Positions 1 to 7,836 of a stretch of 64,000 nt of DNA are shown here, piece by piece. Under the pieces are notes generated by a model. That model had not been told where the DNA came from and did no database searches. It saw only the letters and a program-made list of their open reading frames with translations. The stretch comes from Chelatococcus asaccharovorans. GTDB lineage: Bacteria > Pseudomonadota > Alphaproteobacteria > Rhizobiales > Beijerinckiaceae. A program made the position numbers and the translations under genes. Each line of letters opens with the position of its first letter. Position 1 is the first letter of the stretch. Location of the stretch: NCBI RefSeq assembly GCF_003201475.1, contig NZ_QJJK01000002.1:124001-188000 (forward strand), in the 5' to 3' direction.

Positions 1-885
1 GAGGATAAGAAGAAGCACACCGATGGCCGCCGCCTCGCCGAAATGATTGGCGCGGAACGCCGTGTTATAAAGCAGCGCCGGCAAGACTTCCGTCGCGCCG
101 ATGGGGCCACCGCCCGTCATCACCGCGATGATGTCGAACATCCGGATCGTATTGATGATGTCGAGCGTCGAGGCGACCACAATGAAATACTTCAGATTTG
201 GCAGCGTGATGTAGCGAAACTGCTGCAGAGGCGAGGCGCCGTCGATGCCAGCCGCCTCATACTGCTCCACCGGGATGGTCTGCAGACCGGCCAGCAGCAG
301 GAGCATGACGAAGGGCACGCCGCGCCAGACATCAACCGCGACGATCGAGCCGAAGGCGAGCGAGGGCTCGCCGAGCCAGGCCTTGTAGCTGTCGATCAGC
401 CCGACGGCCGAGAACAGATAGTTGACGACCCCGAACTGCGGCTCCAGCAGCCAGAGCCAGACCGTCGAGCCGATGGCCGGTGCCACCATCCAGGGCGTGA
501 GGAAGGCGACGCGCAGCACGGCACGCGCATGCACCACGCGATTGAGCAGCATCGCGAGGCCGAGCCCGATCGCCACATGCATGGCGACGCACAGCGCCGT
601 GAAGGACAGAGAGACCCGAAGCGAATTCCAGAAGGCCTCGCTCTCCAGCACGCGGGCATAGTTGTCGAAACCGACAAAGATCGTATTCAGCCCGCGTGTG
701 CGCTCGAGGCTGGTCCAGAACGCCTTAACGAGCGGCACGACGATGACGGCGCACAGGAAGATGAAGGCCGGCGCGATGAAGAGATACCCATGCCAGCGCT
801 CGCTTTCGAGGCCGGGCCGGGTGGCTTGGCCCCGGCGGCGCTGGGGCAGCGCCGGCCGGGAAAGGCTGTCGGAGACGACCGTCAT
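1..885 (-). CDS. Sugar-type ABC transporter permease (MalF-like), 3' end outside window
   Basis: Inner-membrane permease of a CUT1-type carbohydrate importer. From ATG 885 the minus strand stays open for 295 codons up to the window edge, so the C-terminus is missing. After a cytosolic leader of about 25 residues a first membrane segment (YLFIAPAFIFL) is visible, then further hydrophobic segments and a typical permease coupling loop (EAAGIDGASPLQQF). Its start overlaps the stop of the binding-protein gene by four bases (ATGA), so the two are translationally coupled. The second permease and the ATPase would be expected beyond the left edge. The substrate cannot be read from the sequence; the neighbouring dehydratase-like gene suggests a sugar or sugar acid. 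Confidence 0.9.
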   Translation of the reverse strand, partial: MTVVSDSLSRPALPQRRRGQATRPGLESERWHGYLFIAPAFIFLCAVIVVPLVKAFWTSLERTRGLNTIFVGFDNYARVLESEAFWNSLRVSLSFTALCVAMHVAIGLGLAMLLNRVVHARAVLRVAFLTPWMVAPAIGSTVWLWLLEPQFGVVNYLFSAVGLIDSYKAWLGEPSLAFGSIVAVDVWRGVPFVMLLLLAGLQTIPVEQYEAAGIDGASPLQQFRYITLPNLKYFIVVASTLDIINTIRMFDIIAVMTGGGPIGATEVLPALLYNTAFRANHFGEAAAIGVLLLIL

Positions 886-2162
886 TGGTCTTTCAGCTTA
901 CGATTGATCTTGGCATCGAGATCCTTGAACACCGTCTCGACCGTGTCCGGCGCGAGGAGTGCCTTCTGGACCGCATCGACGATGTCGCCGGCGGCGATAT
1001 CAGCCCAGATCGGCAGCGGCAGGGGATAGGGCTTCGCATTCTCACCGATCTTCAGGAAGGTCAGGAGCATCGGATCGCTCTTGATCTCCGGTTCGTTGGC
1101 GAGATCGCTGCGAATGGGCATCCAGTTCGCGACCTTGGCGCGCTTGATCGACCATTTCGCATCGGCCTCGAATTTGATGAACTTCCACGCGGCTTCCGGA
1201 TTTGGGCAATCGGCCGCGATGCTGGTCGACGTCATCGTCTTGAGGGTCGGCGCATTGGGGATCTGATGCGGTGCGGGCGCGACGATGAGCTTGCCCTTCA
1301 GCGCGGGGTTGTCTTCCTCGGCCTTGGCGATCGCCCAATTGGCATTCCGCATGGTGGCGATCTTGTTCTGCGCGAACATGACGGTCTGTTCGAGATAGTT
1401 CGTCGTGGTCGGCGCCGGCGCGGCGAAGCCGTCCTTTGCCATCCCGAGGTAAGCCTTGATGGCCTCAAGGCTCTTCGGGTTCTTGGCGAAGGTCGCCTCG
1501 GTCATGTCGGCGTTGAACACCTCACCGCCGTTGGAATAGATCCATGTCAGCAGGACGCGCGTGGTGGTATCGGTCTTGCCGCCCAGGATGGCGGTGGCCC
1601 ACTGGCCGTCCTTGGTGAGGGCCTTGGCCCAGGTCATGTAATCGGCCCAGCTCACCGGCGGCTTCGCGGGATCGAGCCCGGCGGCCGTCACGAGATCCTT
1701 GTTGTAGATCTCGGCATAGATGCCGCCCCAGATCGGCACGCCATAGAGCTTGCCCTGCCAGCGCGCGGCCTTCATGACCTCGTCGCTCCAGGCCTTCCGC
1801 CAGGCTTCCGGCTCCGCGTTCCAATAGCTGTCGAGCGCCATGAGATAGCCGTTATAGGCGGCCGTCGTGAGGTCCACGGAGACGAGGCAGGGCGCGCGGC
1901 GCGCCTGCGAAGCCGTCACAAATTTCGTCCAGTGGTCTTTGCGCGCAACGAGAACCGGCTCGATCTTGATGCCGGGATTGGCCGCCTCGAAGGCCGCGAC
2001 CATCTCCTTCCAGACCGGCTCGAACTGCTTCTCCGTCAAATTGGCGGTCTGCCATTGGAGAACGATCGGCTTGTCGGCGGTTTGCGCGGTCGCGCCGGCG
2101 GCGCCCATCAAGGCAAGCCCGCCAGCAATCCCGGACAACAATGTGCTGCGTGTCGATTTCAT
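882..2162 (-). CDS. Extracellular sugar-binding protein of an ABC importer (family 1)
   Basis: Periplasmic solute-binding protein of 426 residues. The N-terminus is a clear Sec signal peptide (MKSTRSTLLSGIAGGLALMG, cleavage probably after ATAQ near residue 27). The mature part looks like the MalE/UgpB family: an early strand (IVLQWQTANL), the segment PVWKEMVAAFEAANPGIKIE, and KLYGVPIWGGIYAEIYNKDL with the family's GVP motif. Length fits the family. It lies 32 bp downstream of the enolase-superfamily gene and overlaps the permease start by four bases, so the three probably form one transcript. The ligand is not identifiable. Confidence 0.9.
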   Translation of the reverse strand: MKSTRSTLLSGIAGGLALMGAAGATAQTADKPIVLQWQTANLTEKQFEPVWKEMVAAFEAANPGIKIEPVLVARKDHWTKFVTASQARRAPCLVSVDLTTAAYNGYLMALDSYWNAEPEAWRKAWSDEVMKAARWQGKLYGVPIWGGIYAEIYNKDLVTAAGLDPAKPPVSWADYMTWAKALTKDGQWATAILGGKTDTTTRVLLTWIYSNGGEVFNADMTEATFAKNPKSLEAIKAYLGMAKDGFAAPAPTTTNYLEQTVMFAQNKIATMRNANWAIAKAEEDNPALKGKLIVAPAPHQIPNAPTLKTMTSTSIAADCPNPEAAWKFIKFEADAKWSIKRAKVANWMPIRSDLANEPEIKSDPMLLTFLKIGENAKPYPLPLPIWADIAAGDIVDAVQKALLAPDTVETVFKDLDAKINRKLKDQ

Positions 2163-2194
2163 GAGTGTGGTCCTCCCTTAACTCTTCTGGATTG

Positions 2195-3328
2195 TCACCG
2201 AAACAGCGAGCCCGGCCGCTCACCAAACGGCTGGGGCTTGAAGGCGTGGTCCTTGAGCGCCTCGATGTCGGGCTCGAGGCCGAGGCCCGGGCCGTCGGGC
2301 AGGATGAAATGGCCGTCCTCGAACCGAATTGCCGGGCGGCTCACCGCGTCGCGAATGGCGCGCTGCGGCTCCATCTGCTCGAGGATGTAAAAGTTTGGAA
2401 TGCTGGCGGCGAGATGCATGGAGGCGACCGTGCAGATCGGTCCGCCCGGATTATGCGGCGCCACCGGGACATAATAGGTGTCAGCCATGGACGCGATGCG
2501 TCGCAACTCGGTGAACCCGCCGCCGTGCATGATGTCCGGCTGGATGATCTTGCAGCCGCCCTCCTCCAGCAGTTCGCGGAATTCATAACGCGACAGCAGG
2601 CGCTCCCCTGTGGCGATCGGCGTCCTGAGCTCGCGCTGGAGCCGTGCCATGACCTTGGCGTTCTCGAAGGGGATCGGTTCTTCGAACCAGCCGGGCCTGT
2701 ACGGCGAGAGGGCATCATCGAGCATCACGGCCGTGCGCGGCGACAGGAACTCGCTGCATTCATGGAAGATGTCGACATCCGGCCCGGCGCCCTCGCGCGC
2801 CGCCGCCATCATCTCGCGGGCGAGACGCAGTTCCCGCGCTTCGTTGGCGCGGAGGCCGTCATAGCTGATGAGGCAGCATTTGAAGCCCGTGAAGCCCCGG
2901 CGCACGGCTTCGCGCGCGCCCTCGAACGCTGCTTCCGGCGTGCGCACTCCGGAAAGCCAATGGCTGGCATAGACGCGCAGACGCGTGCGGTGCGCCCCGC
3001 CCAGCAGGCGGTGTACCGGCACGCCGAGCCGCTTGCCCTCAAGGTCCCACAGCGCGATGTCGATCCCGCTCAACGCACTTGTCAAAGTCGCGCCACCCCG
3101 CCAGCGCCAGGCGTTGTACAGGCGGTGCCAATGCTGCTCCGGGCCCGCGGGATCCTGGCCGATCAGATGCGGCGCCATTTCCCGTATGGCCGTTTCAACC
3201 GATTCGATCGGCCCATGCAGGGAAGCTTCGCCCCAGCCGATCAGCCCCTCATCTGTGGTGACGCGGACGAACAGCCAGTTGCACCAGTCAACCCAGAATT
3301 TAAACGTTTCAATTCCCGTGACTTTCAT
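2195..3328 (-). CDS. Mandelate racemase/enolase superfamily protein, sugar-acid dehydratase-like
   Basis: Probable acid-sugar dehydratase of 377 residues. Visible are the N-terminal capping domain (KVTGIETFKFWVDWCNWLFV), a metal-ligand Asp and nearby His in DIFHECSEF, then Glu in WFEEPIPFEN and PIATGERLLS, and a C-terminal APHNPGGP His, an arrangement typical of galactonate/gluconate dehydratase-like members. The barrel Lys motif region reads GFTGFKCC, so the usual KxK pair is incomplete. Start ATG 3328 was preferred over an upstream in-frame start at 3406 because family members begin at this point and GGGAAG lies 11 bases upstream. First gene of the uptake operon and divergent from the LacI gene. 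The exact substrate is unknown. Confidence 0.85.
   Translation of the reverse strand: MKVTGIETFKFWVDWCNWLFVRVTTDEGLIGWGEASLHGPIESVETAIREMAPHLIGQDPAGPEQHWHRLYNAWRWRGGATLTSALSGIDIALWDLEGKRLGVPVHRLLGGAHRTRLRVYASHWLSGVRTPEAAFEGAREAVRRGFTGFKCCLISYDGLRANEARELRLAREMMAAAREGAGPDVDIFHECSEFLSPRTAVMLDDALSPYRPGWFEEPIPFENAKVMARLQRELRTPIATGERLLSRYEFRELLEEGGCKIIQPDIMHGGGFTELRRIASMADTYYVPVAPHNPGGPICTVASMHLAASIPNFYILEQMEPQRAIRDAVSRPAIRFEDGHFILPDGPGLGLEPDIEALKDHAFKPQPFGERPGSLFR
3299..3312. promoter_or_regulatory. Candidate LacI-family operator inside the enolase-superfamily gene
   Basis: TTTAAACGTTTCAA is a near-perfect dyad with the central CG typical of LacI-family operators. It covers roughly codons 6-10 of the minus-strand gene. 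Its right half is the same as the left half of the site at 3364-3377 on the other strand. The two centres are 65 bp apart. Confidence 0.5.
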
Positions 3329-3363
3329 ATGGAGATGGTCTTCCCGGTTGGTGCGGCTTGTGA

Positions 3364-3377
3364 TTGAAACGTTCCAA
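3364..3377. promoter_or_regulatory. Candidate LacI-family operator in the divergent promoter region
   Basis: TTGAAACGTTCCAA is a 14-bp dyad with one imperfect pair around a central CG, the usual form of LacI/GalR operators. It lies between the divergent enolase-superfamily and lacI-type genes, 36 bp upstream of the former's ATG, where a repressor could block its promoter. Confidence 0.55.
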
Positions 3378-3568
3378 ACGTAAATTGAAATGGATATCGC
3401 CATCAAGCGAAATTCGCGACCGAACGCGCGAAATCACCGGAGTAGAGCCGAAGGGATGGTGCAACTCATTGACGACCTTCGCCATTTTCCGCATCTCCGC
3501 AATCGGTATGAAGACGGTGGATGGCCGGGCACGGGCCCGCTATCGTGCGCCGGAAGTGAGGGGCTTTC

Positions 3569-4615
3569 TTGAGCGTGACGCGCAAACCGACCATGCATGA
3601 CGTCGCCCGCCGCGCAGGCGTTTCGACGGGCACCGTCTCCAACGTCTTGAACGATCCGCATGTGGTCAGTGCGGACAAGCGTGAGCGGGTGCTCGCGGCC
3701 ATTGCGCATCTCGGGTATCTCCGCAACAGCTTGGCGCAGAGTCTGAAAAGCGAGAGTTCTCGCGTGATCGGGCTCTGCGTGCCCCATGCAGCCAGCGCCT
3801 ATTTCACGAGTTTGATCGACGCCCTCGAGGACATCGCCTACACGCGCGGGTTCGAGATGGTGCAGATTCTGAGCCGACACGATCCGGACATGGAGTATCG
3901 GCGGGTCGAAACGCTGCTCGCCCATCGCATAGCCGGCCTCATCATGGTGCCCAGCCAGTCACCGCATCGCACGTTCGACCTGCTCGACCGCGCGCGCATT
4001 CCAGCCATCATGGTGGACCGGTTCTGGTCGGACGAGCGCTTCGACTATGTGACGATGAACAATAGCGAAGCGATGACGGCAACGGTCGCCGGCCTCGTCG
4101 CCCATGGGCATCGCCACATTCTCTATACCGCGCGTTATCCGGACCTCGTCACCACCCAACAACGCATCACGGCCTTCGAGGCCGCGGGACGGGCTGCACC
4201 GGAACCCACGCGCACGACCGTTCTCGTCAGCGGCGAGGATGAGATCGCCTTCGGGCAAAGGCTCATCGCGGCCCTGCGCGCGCCCGATGCTCCGACGGCC
4301 GTCATCGCCAGCAACAGCGTCATCACCCTCTGGGTGCTTCGCGCCTTCAAGGCGGCAGGGATCACCTATCCCGACGATGTCTCCCTCGTTGCCTTCGACG
4401 AGCCGGTCTGGGCTGACGTGATGACGCCGCCGCTCTCGATCATCCGGCATCCCAGCATCGCGATCGCCGAGGCAACCTGGGAATTGCTGATGGAACGGCT
4501 GGGGGACAGCCGCAAGCCACCGGCAGAGGCCAAGCCGCGCCGGCACGTCCAGCTCCCGGCGACGCTCGAACTTCGCGGCTCGGTCGGCGCGCCGCGCATC
4601 CAAGCGCAGTCGTGA
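3569..4615 (+). CDS. LacI-family transcriptional regulator
   Basis: DNA-binding repressor of 348 residues. The N-terminal LacI helix-turn-helix is clear (MHDVARRAGVSTGTVSNVLN, residues 9-28) followed by a periplasmic-binding-protein-like sensor domain (VIGLCVPHAASAYFTSLIDA, VSLVAFDEPVWADVMTPPLS). A TTG start at 3569 is favoured because GAGGGG lies about 7 bases upstream; ATG 3593 (residue 9) is the alternative and would leave no leader before the HTH. Transcribed divergently from the dehydratase-binding protein-permease operon, which it very probably controls through the two dyads at 3299-3312 and 3364-3377. The inducer is probably the imported sugar or its product (inference). Confidence 0.93.
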   Translation: MSVTRKPTMHDVARRAGVSTGTVSNVLNDPHVVSADKRERVLAAIAHLGYLRNSLAQSLKSESSRVIGLCVPHAASAYFTSLIDALEDIAYTRGFEMVQILSRHDPDMEYRRVETLLAHRIAGLIMVPSQSPHRTFDLLDRARIPAIMVDRFWSDERFDYVTMNNSEAMTATVAGLVAHGHRHILYTARYPDLVTTQQRITAFEAAGRAAPEPTRTTVLVSGEDEIAFGQRLIAALRAPDAPTAVIASNSVITLWVLRAFKAAGITYPDDVSLVAFDEPVWADVMTPPLSIIRHPSIAIAEATWELLMERLGDSRKPPAEAKPRRHVQLPATLELRGSVGAPRIQAQS

Positions 4616-4719
4616 GGACGCCCCGCGCCGGAACGAACGCACCAAGCCTCGACGCTTTGCGCTTTGCGATTTAAATTCCTCGCCCGGCGAGACCGGACCC
4701 CGCACTCACATGGTGGACC

Positions 4720-5607
4720 ATGCCCCCATCCCCGTCACCCGCGCTTGTTCCTATCGAGAGCCACGGCTATCGCGCCGAAATCAATCCCGCTGGGGCTGAA
4801 CTGATGAGCCTCAGCCACGACGGCCGGCCCTTGCTCTGGCCAGGCGACGTGAACAGCTGGGCCGAGCGCGCACCCGTGCTGTTTCCGACCATCGGCCTTG
4901 TCACCAATGGTGAAATTCAGGTGGACGGACGCGCCTATCCGATGCCGCCGCACGGCTTCGCCAAACGCTCCGCATTCACCGTGGTGCAAAGCGAGCCAGA
5001 TCGCTGCAGCCTGACCCTCGAAGCAACAGCAGCGACCCGTACGCAGTACCCCTTCGACTTCGATTTGAAGCTGGATTACAGCCTCGGCGCCGATGGCCTG
5101 CGCATCGCCGCAACCATCACCAATCCCGGCAGCGAGGTCCTGCCCGCGAGCTTCGGCTTCCACCCCGGTTTTCGCTGGCCGCTGGAGTCCGGGGTGCCGA
5201 AGAATTCCTATACGGTGAGTTTTCCGGAAGACCGAAGCCTGACGACCAAGCGGCCTGTGCAGGGCTTCTTCACCGATGAGAGCGCGGTCGTCGATCTTCC
5301 AGACGGCCATCTCGCCCTCAATGACGACCTCTTCACAGGCGGCGGCCTTTTCATTGTCGCGCCGCAGAGTTCGCATGTGCGCTTTGGTGCGCCGGCCGGC
5401 AGGCTTGCGCTCAAGATCGGTTATGAGAACTGCCCTGACGTGATGCTGTGGATGAAGCCGGGAGCGGAATTCCTGTGCATCGAGCCCTGGCACGGCAGGC
5501 CGGACCCGCTCGGCTTTTCCGGAGACTTCCGCGGCAAGCCGGGTCTCGCATCCATCGCCCCCGGCCAATCGGTTGTCGTCGCGATGACGGTAACAGTGGA
5601 CGCCTAG
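4720..5607 (+). CDS. Aldose 1-epimerase family protein (LacX-like)
   Basis: Probable mutarotase of 295 residues that interconverts the anomers of a sugar in the cytoplasm. The galactose-mutarotase-like fold is suggested by MPPHGFAK (first conserved His), SFGFHPGFRW (second conserved His) and the C-terminal catalytic Glu in LCIEPWHG. Length is normal for the LacX/YphB-like branch. It follows the LacI gene by 104 bp in the same direction and probably serves the same sugar pathway. No strong Shine-Dalgarno is seen before ATG 4720. Confidence 0.87.
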   Translation: MPPSPSPALVPIESHGYRAEINPAGAELMSLSHDGRPLLWPGDVNSWAERAPVLFPTIGLVTNGEIQVDGRAYPMPPHGFAKRSAFTVVQSEPDRCSLTLEATAATRTQYPFDFDLKLDYSLGADGLRIAATITNPGSEVLPASFGFHPGFRWPLESGVPKNSYTVSFPEDRSLTTKRPVQGFFTDESAVVDLPDGHLALNDDLFTGGGLFIVAPQSSHVRFGAPAGRLALKIGYENCPDVMLWMKPGAEFLCIEPWHGRPDPLGFSGDFRGKPGLASIAPGQSVVVAMTVTVDA

Positions 5608-5681
5608 GGCAAATCCGACTTCGATGGAATCGTCCGATACCATCTCTATCAATGAATTTGCTCGTTAATTTTTGAGCGGAG

Positions 5682-5704
5682 CAAGTCCGCAAGAGACGGA
5701 CTTG
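5682..5704. terminator. Hairpin between convergent genes, possible terminator
   Basis: CAAGTCCG and CGGACTTG form a perfect 8-bp stem with a 7-base loop between the convergent epimerase and oxidoreductase genes. Neither side has a good T-run directly after the stem, so a role in termination is only likely from position. Confidence 0.35.
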
Positions 5705-5707
5705 GCG

Positions 5708-6265
5708 CTAGACGCCTGTGGCGATCCACTGCCGCAGGCGCGCCGCATAGTCCCGGCCTGCCTCGGCCAAGGCGGTGCAGGGCAGCGTGTTCGCCTCATA
5801 AAGCAGAAAAGGCTCGGCCCAGCGCAGGCCACACCGATGGGCTGTGACACGCAGGGGCGACAGCAGCGCCTCGAGCGGCACGAGGTTCGCGCCGGTCTCG
5901 GTATAGGTGCTTGCCTTGTTCCCCGCGGTTGCCGCAACGAGCAGCGGGCGGCCTTCCAAGAGTCGCCCCTCGGTCTGATAGTTCATATAGAACATCCGGG
6001 TGAGCACGACGTCCTGCCACGCCTTGAGTTGCGGCGGGGTCGAATACCACTGCACCGGAAACTGCATCACGATCCGCTCGGCCGCGAGCAGGCGCGCCAC
6101 CTCGACATCGGCATCGATGCGGCCATCCGGATAGTGGGACCTGACGTCGACCACGGTCACATCGTCGAGCGCTGCGGCCGCGTGGAGCAGCGACCTGTTG
6201 GCGCGTGATCGACTCATATCGGGGTGAAACATCAGGACAAGCGTGCGGGCGTGGCTCTGCGACAT
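5708..6265 (-). CDS. NAD(P)H-dependent flavodoxin-fold oxidoreductase (NQO/KefF-type)
   Basis: Probable FMN- or FAD-dependent NAD(P)H:quinone-type oxidoreductase of 185 residues. Features are the N-terminal strand and phosphate loop (TLVLMFHPDMSRSRANRSLL), the motif IVMQFPVQWYSTPPQLKAW, typical of the NQO1/KefF/MdaB group, and VAATAGNKASTYTETG. An AGGAGG sequence lies 6 bases before ATG 6265, a strong ribosome binding site. It is divergent from the LysR gene at 6380, a common layout in which the regulator induces the reductase in response to an electrophile or quinone (inference). Confidence 0.88.
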   Translation of the reverse strand: MSQSHARTLVLMFHPDMSRSRANRSLLHAAAALDDVTVVDVRSHYPDGRIDADVEVARLLAAERIVMQFPVQWYSTPPQLKAWQDVVLTRMFYMNYQTEGRLLEGRPLLVAATAGNKASTYTETGANLVPLEALLSPLRVTAHRCGLRWAEPFLLYEANTLPCTALAEAGRDYAARLRQWIATGV

Positions 6266-6350
6266 GGCGGCCTCCTCTGAGGGCAGTAGCTGGGTCAGGA
6301 GCGATGCTCGATGGAGAGAGGATGCAGGCCCGCCAAAAATTCTTCCAATC

Positions 6351-6373
6351 GATAATCAATATATGCAATTATC
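6351..6373. promoter_or_regulatory. LysR-type operator (T-N11-A dyad)
   Basis: GATAAT and ATTATC form a perfect 6-bp dyad separated by 11 bases, giving the T-N11-A core of LysR-family sites. It ends 6 bases before the lysR ATG at 6380, so binding here should affect the regulator's own promoter as well as the divergent oxidoreductase gene. Confidence 0.6.
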
Positions 6374-6379
6374 TATCCT

Positions 6380-7282
6380 ATGAATTTACGGGGATATGAT
6401 CTCAACCTGCTCGTCGTGCTCGACGCCCTGCTCGACGAGGCGCATGTCTCGCGCGCCGCGAAGCGCCTGGGGCTGTCGCAACCGGCCACCTCGAGCGCGC
6501 TCGAAAGGTGCCGGCATCTGTTTGGCGATCCCCTGCTCGAGCGCACCGGGGGCGGCATGCGGCGCTCGCCGCGGGCGGAGACCCTGCGCGCACGTTTGAA
6601 AACCCTGCTGGCGGAGGCCGCAGACCTCATCAAGCCGCCCATCCCCGACATCCGGGCAATCCGCCAGACCGTCCGCATCGTCATGGCGGACTATCCGGCT
6701 GTGATTGTCGTGGGACCGCTGCATGCCTCTCTCGCGCGGTCGGCCCCCGGCATAGACCTTGTCATCCAGCCCTGGCAGGGCGGCGCCGCCGCCCTTGATG
6801 GCCTCGCCAAGGGCACCATAGACCTCGCGGCCTCGGTGTTTCCCCGGCATGATCCGTCATTCACGCGCAAGGAAATGCTGCGGGAGCACTATCGCGTGCT
6901 GATGCGCCGGGATCATCCGGCGGCCGCCGACTTCACCCTGGACCGATGGCTCGATTTCCCGCATGTGCTGGTCTCCGCGCGCGGCGAGACGCGGGGAGAC
7001 CTCGATGACGCCTTGGCCGCAATCGGCCGACAACGCCATGTCGGTATTGTCGTGCCGAGCTTCATCATGGTGCCACCCTTGCTTGAGGGCGCCGATCTCA
7101 TTGCGATGCTGCCGAGCCGCTGCTTGCCACTGGATACTGCGGAGCGTTTCGTTGTGTTCGAGCCGCCTATTCCTGTTCCCGGCTTTCCTCTGCACCTTGC
7201 CTGGCATGTGCGTCGAAATGCCGATATTGCCGTGCAGCATGTCGCGGGCGTCATGACGGAGCTGTTGGAGGCAATGCCATGA
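6380..7282 (+). CDS. LysR-family transcriptional regulator
   Basis: Regulator of 300 residues. The N-terminal winged HTH is typical (LNLLVVLDALLDEAHVSRAA followed by KRLGLSQPATSSALERCRHL), then a periplasmic-binding-like effector domain (VRIVMADYPAVIVVGPLHAS onward). The RYDLNLL-type start and the pattern of the effector domain resemble the NodD/NahR/SyrM-like branch. Divergent from the flavodoxin-fold oxidoreductase, which it probably regulates. The dyad at 6351-6373 is the likely binding site. Confidence 0.92.
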   Translation: MNLRGYDLNLLVVLDALLDEAHVSRAAKRLGLSQPATSSALERCRHLFGDPLLERTGGGMRRSPRAETLRARLKTLLAEAADLIKPPIPDIRAIRQTVRIVMADYPAVIVVGPLHASLARSAPGIDLVIQPWQGGAAALDGLAKGTIDLAASVFPRHDPSFTRKEMLREHYRVLMRRDHPAAADFTLDRWLDFPHVLVSARGETRGDLDDALAAIGRQRHVGIVVPSFIMVPPLLEGADLIAMLPSRCLPLDTAERFVVFEPPIPVPGFPLHLAWHVRRNADIAVQHVAGVMTELLEAMP

Positions 7283-7339
7283 TCGCCACGCCGAACATCT
7301 CACTTGTCTCGCGCCAATCGCCAAGATCATCATTGGTAA

Positions 7340-7371
7340 TTGGCAGCGGCCGTACTCACATCCTATCTATG
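7340..7371 (+). promoter_or_regulatory. Possible heat-shock-type promoter before hsp20
   Basis: CCTATCTATG at 7362-7371 fits the CYTATNTNNG -10 consensus described for heat-shock promoters of alphaproteobacteria. The -35 candidate TTGGCA (7340-7345, spacer 16) is a poor match to CTTG. Supported mainly by position, 32 bases before the hsp20 start. Confidence 0.3.
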
Positions 7372-7403
7372 GTCATGACGAAGAAGCGCTGCGGAGGCCG
7401 AGA

Positions 7404-7823
7404 ATGAAGAACCGGGACCTGAAGGCCTGGATGTGGTCCGATGCTGTCGAGATGCTGGCACGTGCCGAGCGCATGCACCGGGACCTGTTTCGGCCTGCCT
7501 CCGGCGCCGGCGGCGGCCGGACCGCAACGCCCCAATGGGAGCCTCCCGTCGATGTCCTGGAAACCGACCATGAATTGCGCGTACTCGCCGCCCTGCCTGG
7601 CGTGGACCCGGATCATATTCAGGTCTCCATCGTCGGCGGCGTGCTCATCATCGCGGGCCAGCGGGTTCTGCCACCGGAGTTGAGAACGGCGACCATTCAT
7701 CGTCTCGAATTGCCGCAGGGCCGCTTCGAGAGGCAACTTCAACTGCCGAAGGGACGTTACGAGGTCGGTCGACCAACGGTCGACCATGGCTGTCTTCTCG
7801 TCGTGCTGCGCAAGCTTGTTTGA
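7404..7823 (+). CDS. Small heat-shock protein, Hsp20/alpha-crystallin family
   Basis: ATP-independent holdase chaperone of 139 residues. The alpha-crystallin domain starts near residue 45 (PVDVLETDHELRVLAALPGV) and includes the strand VSIVGGVLIIAGQR and the family's basic/hydrophobic FERQLQLPKG. A GGAGG ribosome binding site precedes ATG 7404. It is 13 bp upstream of an accessory lon gene, so a chaperone and a protease are made together, an arrangement known for stress loci. The C-terminal IxI motif is not obvious; the protein ends LVVLRKLV. Confidence 0.9.
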   Translation: MKNRDLKAWMWSDAVEMLARAERMHRDLFRPASGAGGGRTATPQWEPPVDVLETDHELRVLAALPGVDPDHIQVSIVGGVLIIAGQRVLPPELRTATIHRLELPQGRFERQLQLPKGRYEVGRPTVDHGCLLVVLRKLV

Positions 7824-7836
7824 TCAGGGCCCTGCC

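Noticed and set aside
885-2390. 501-codon open frame on the plus strand
   Set aside because: Antisense to the sugar-binding protein gene, which has a clear signal peptide and family motifs; the plus-strand product is low-complexity and Arg/Asp-rich.
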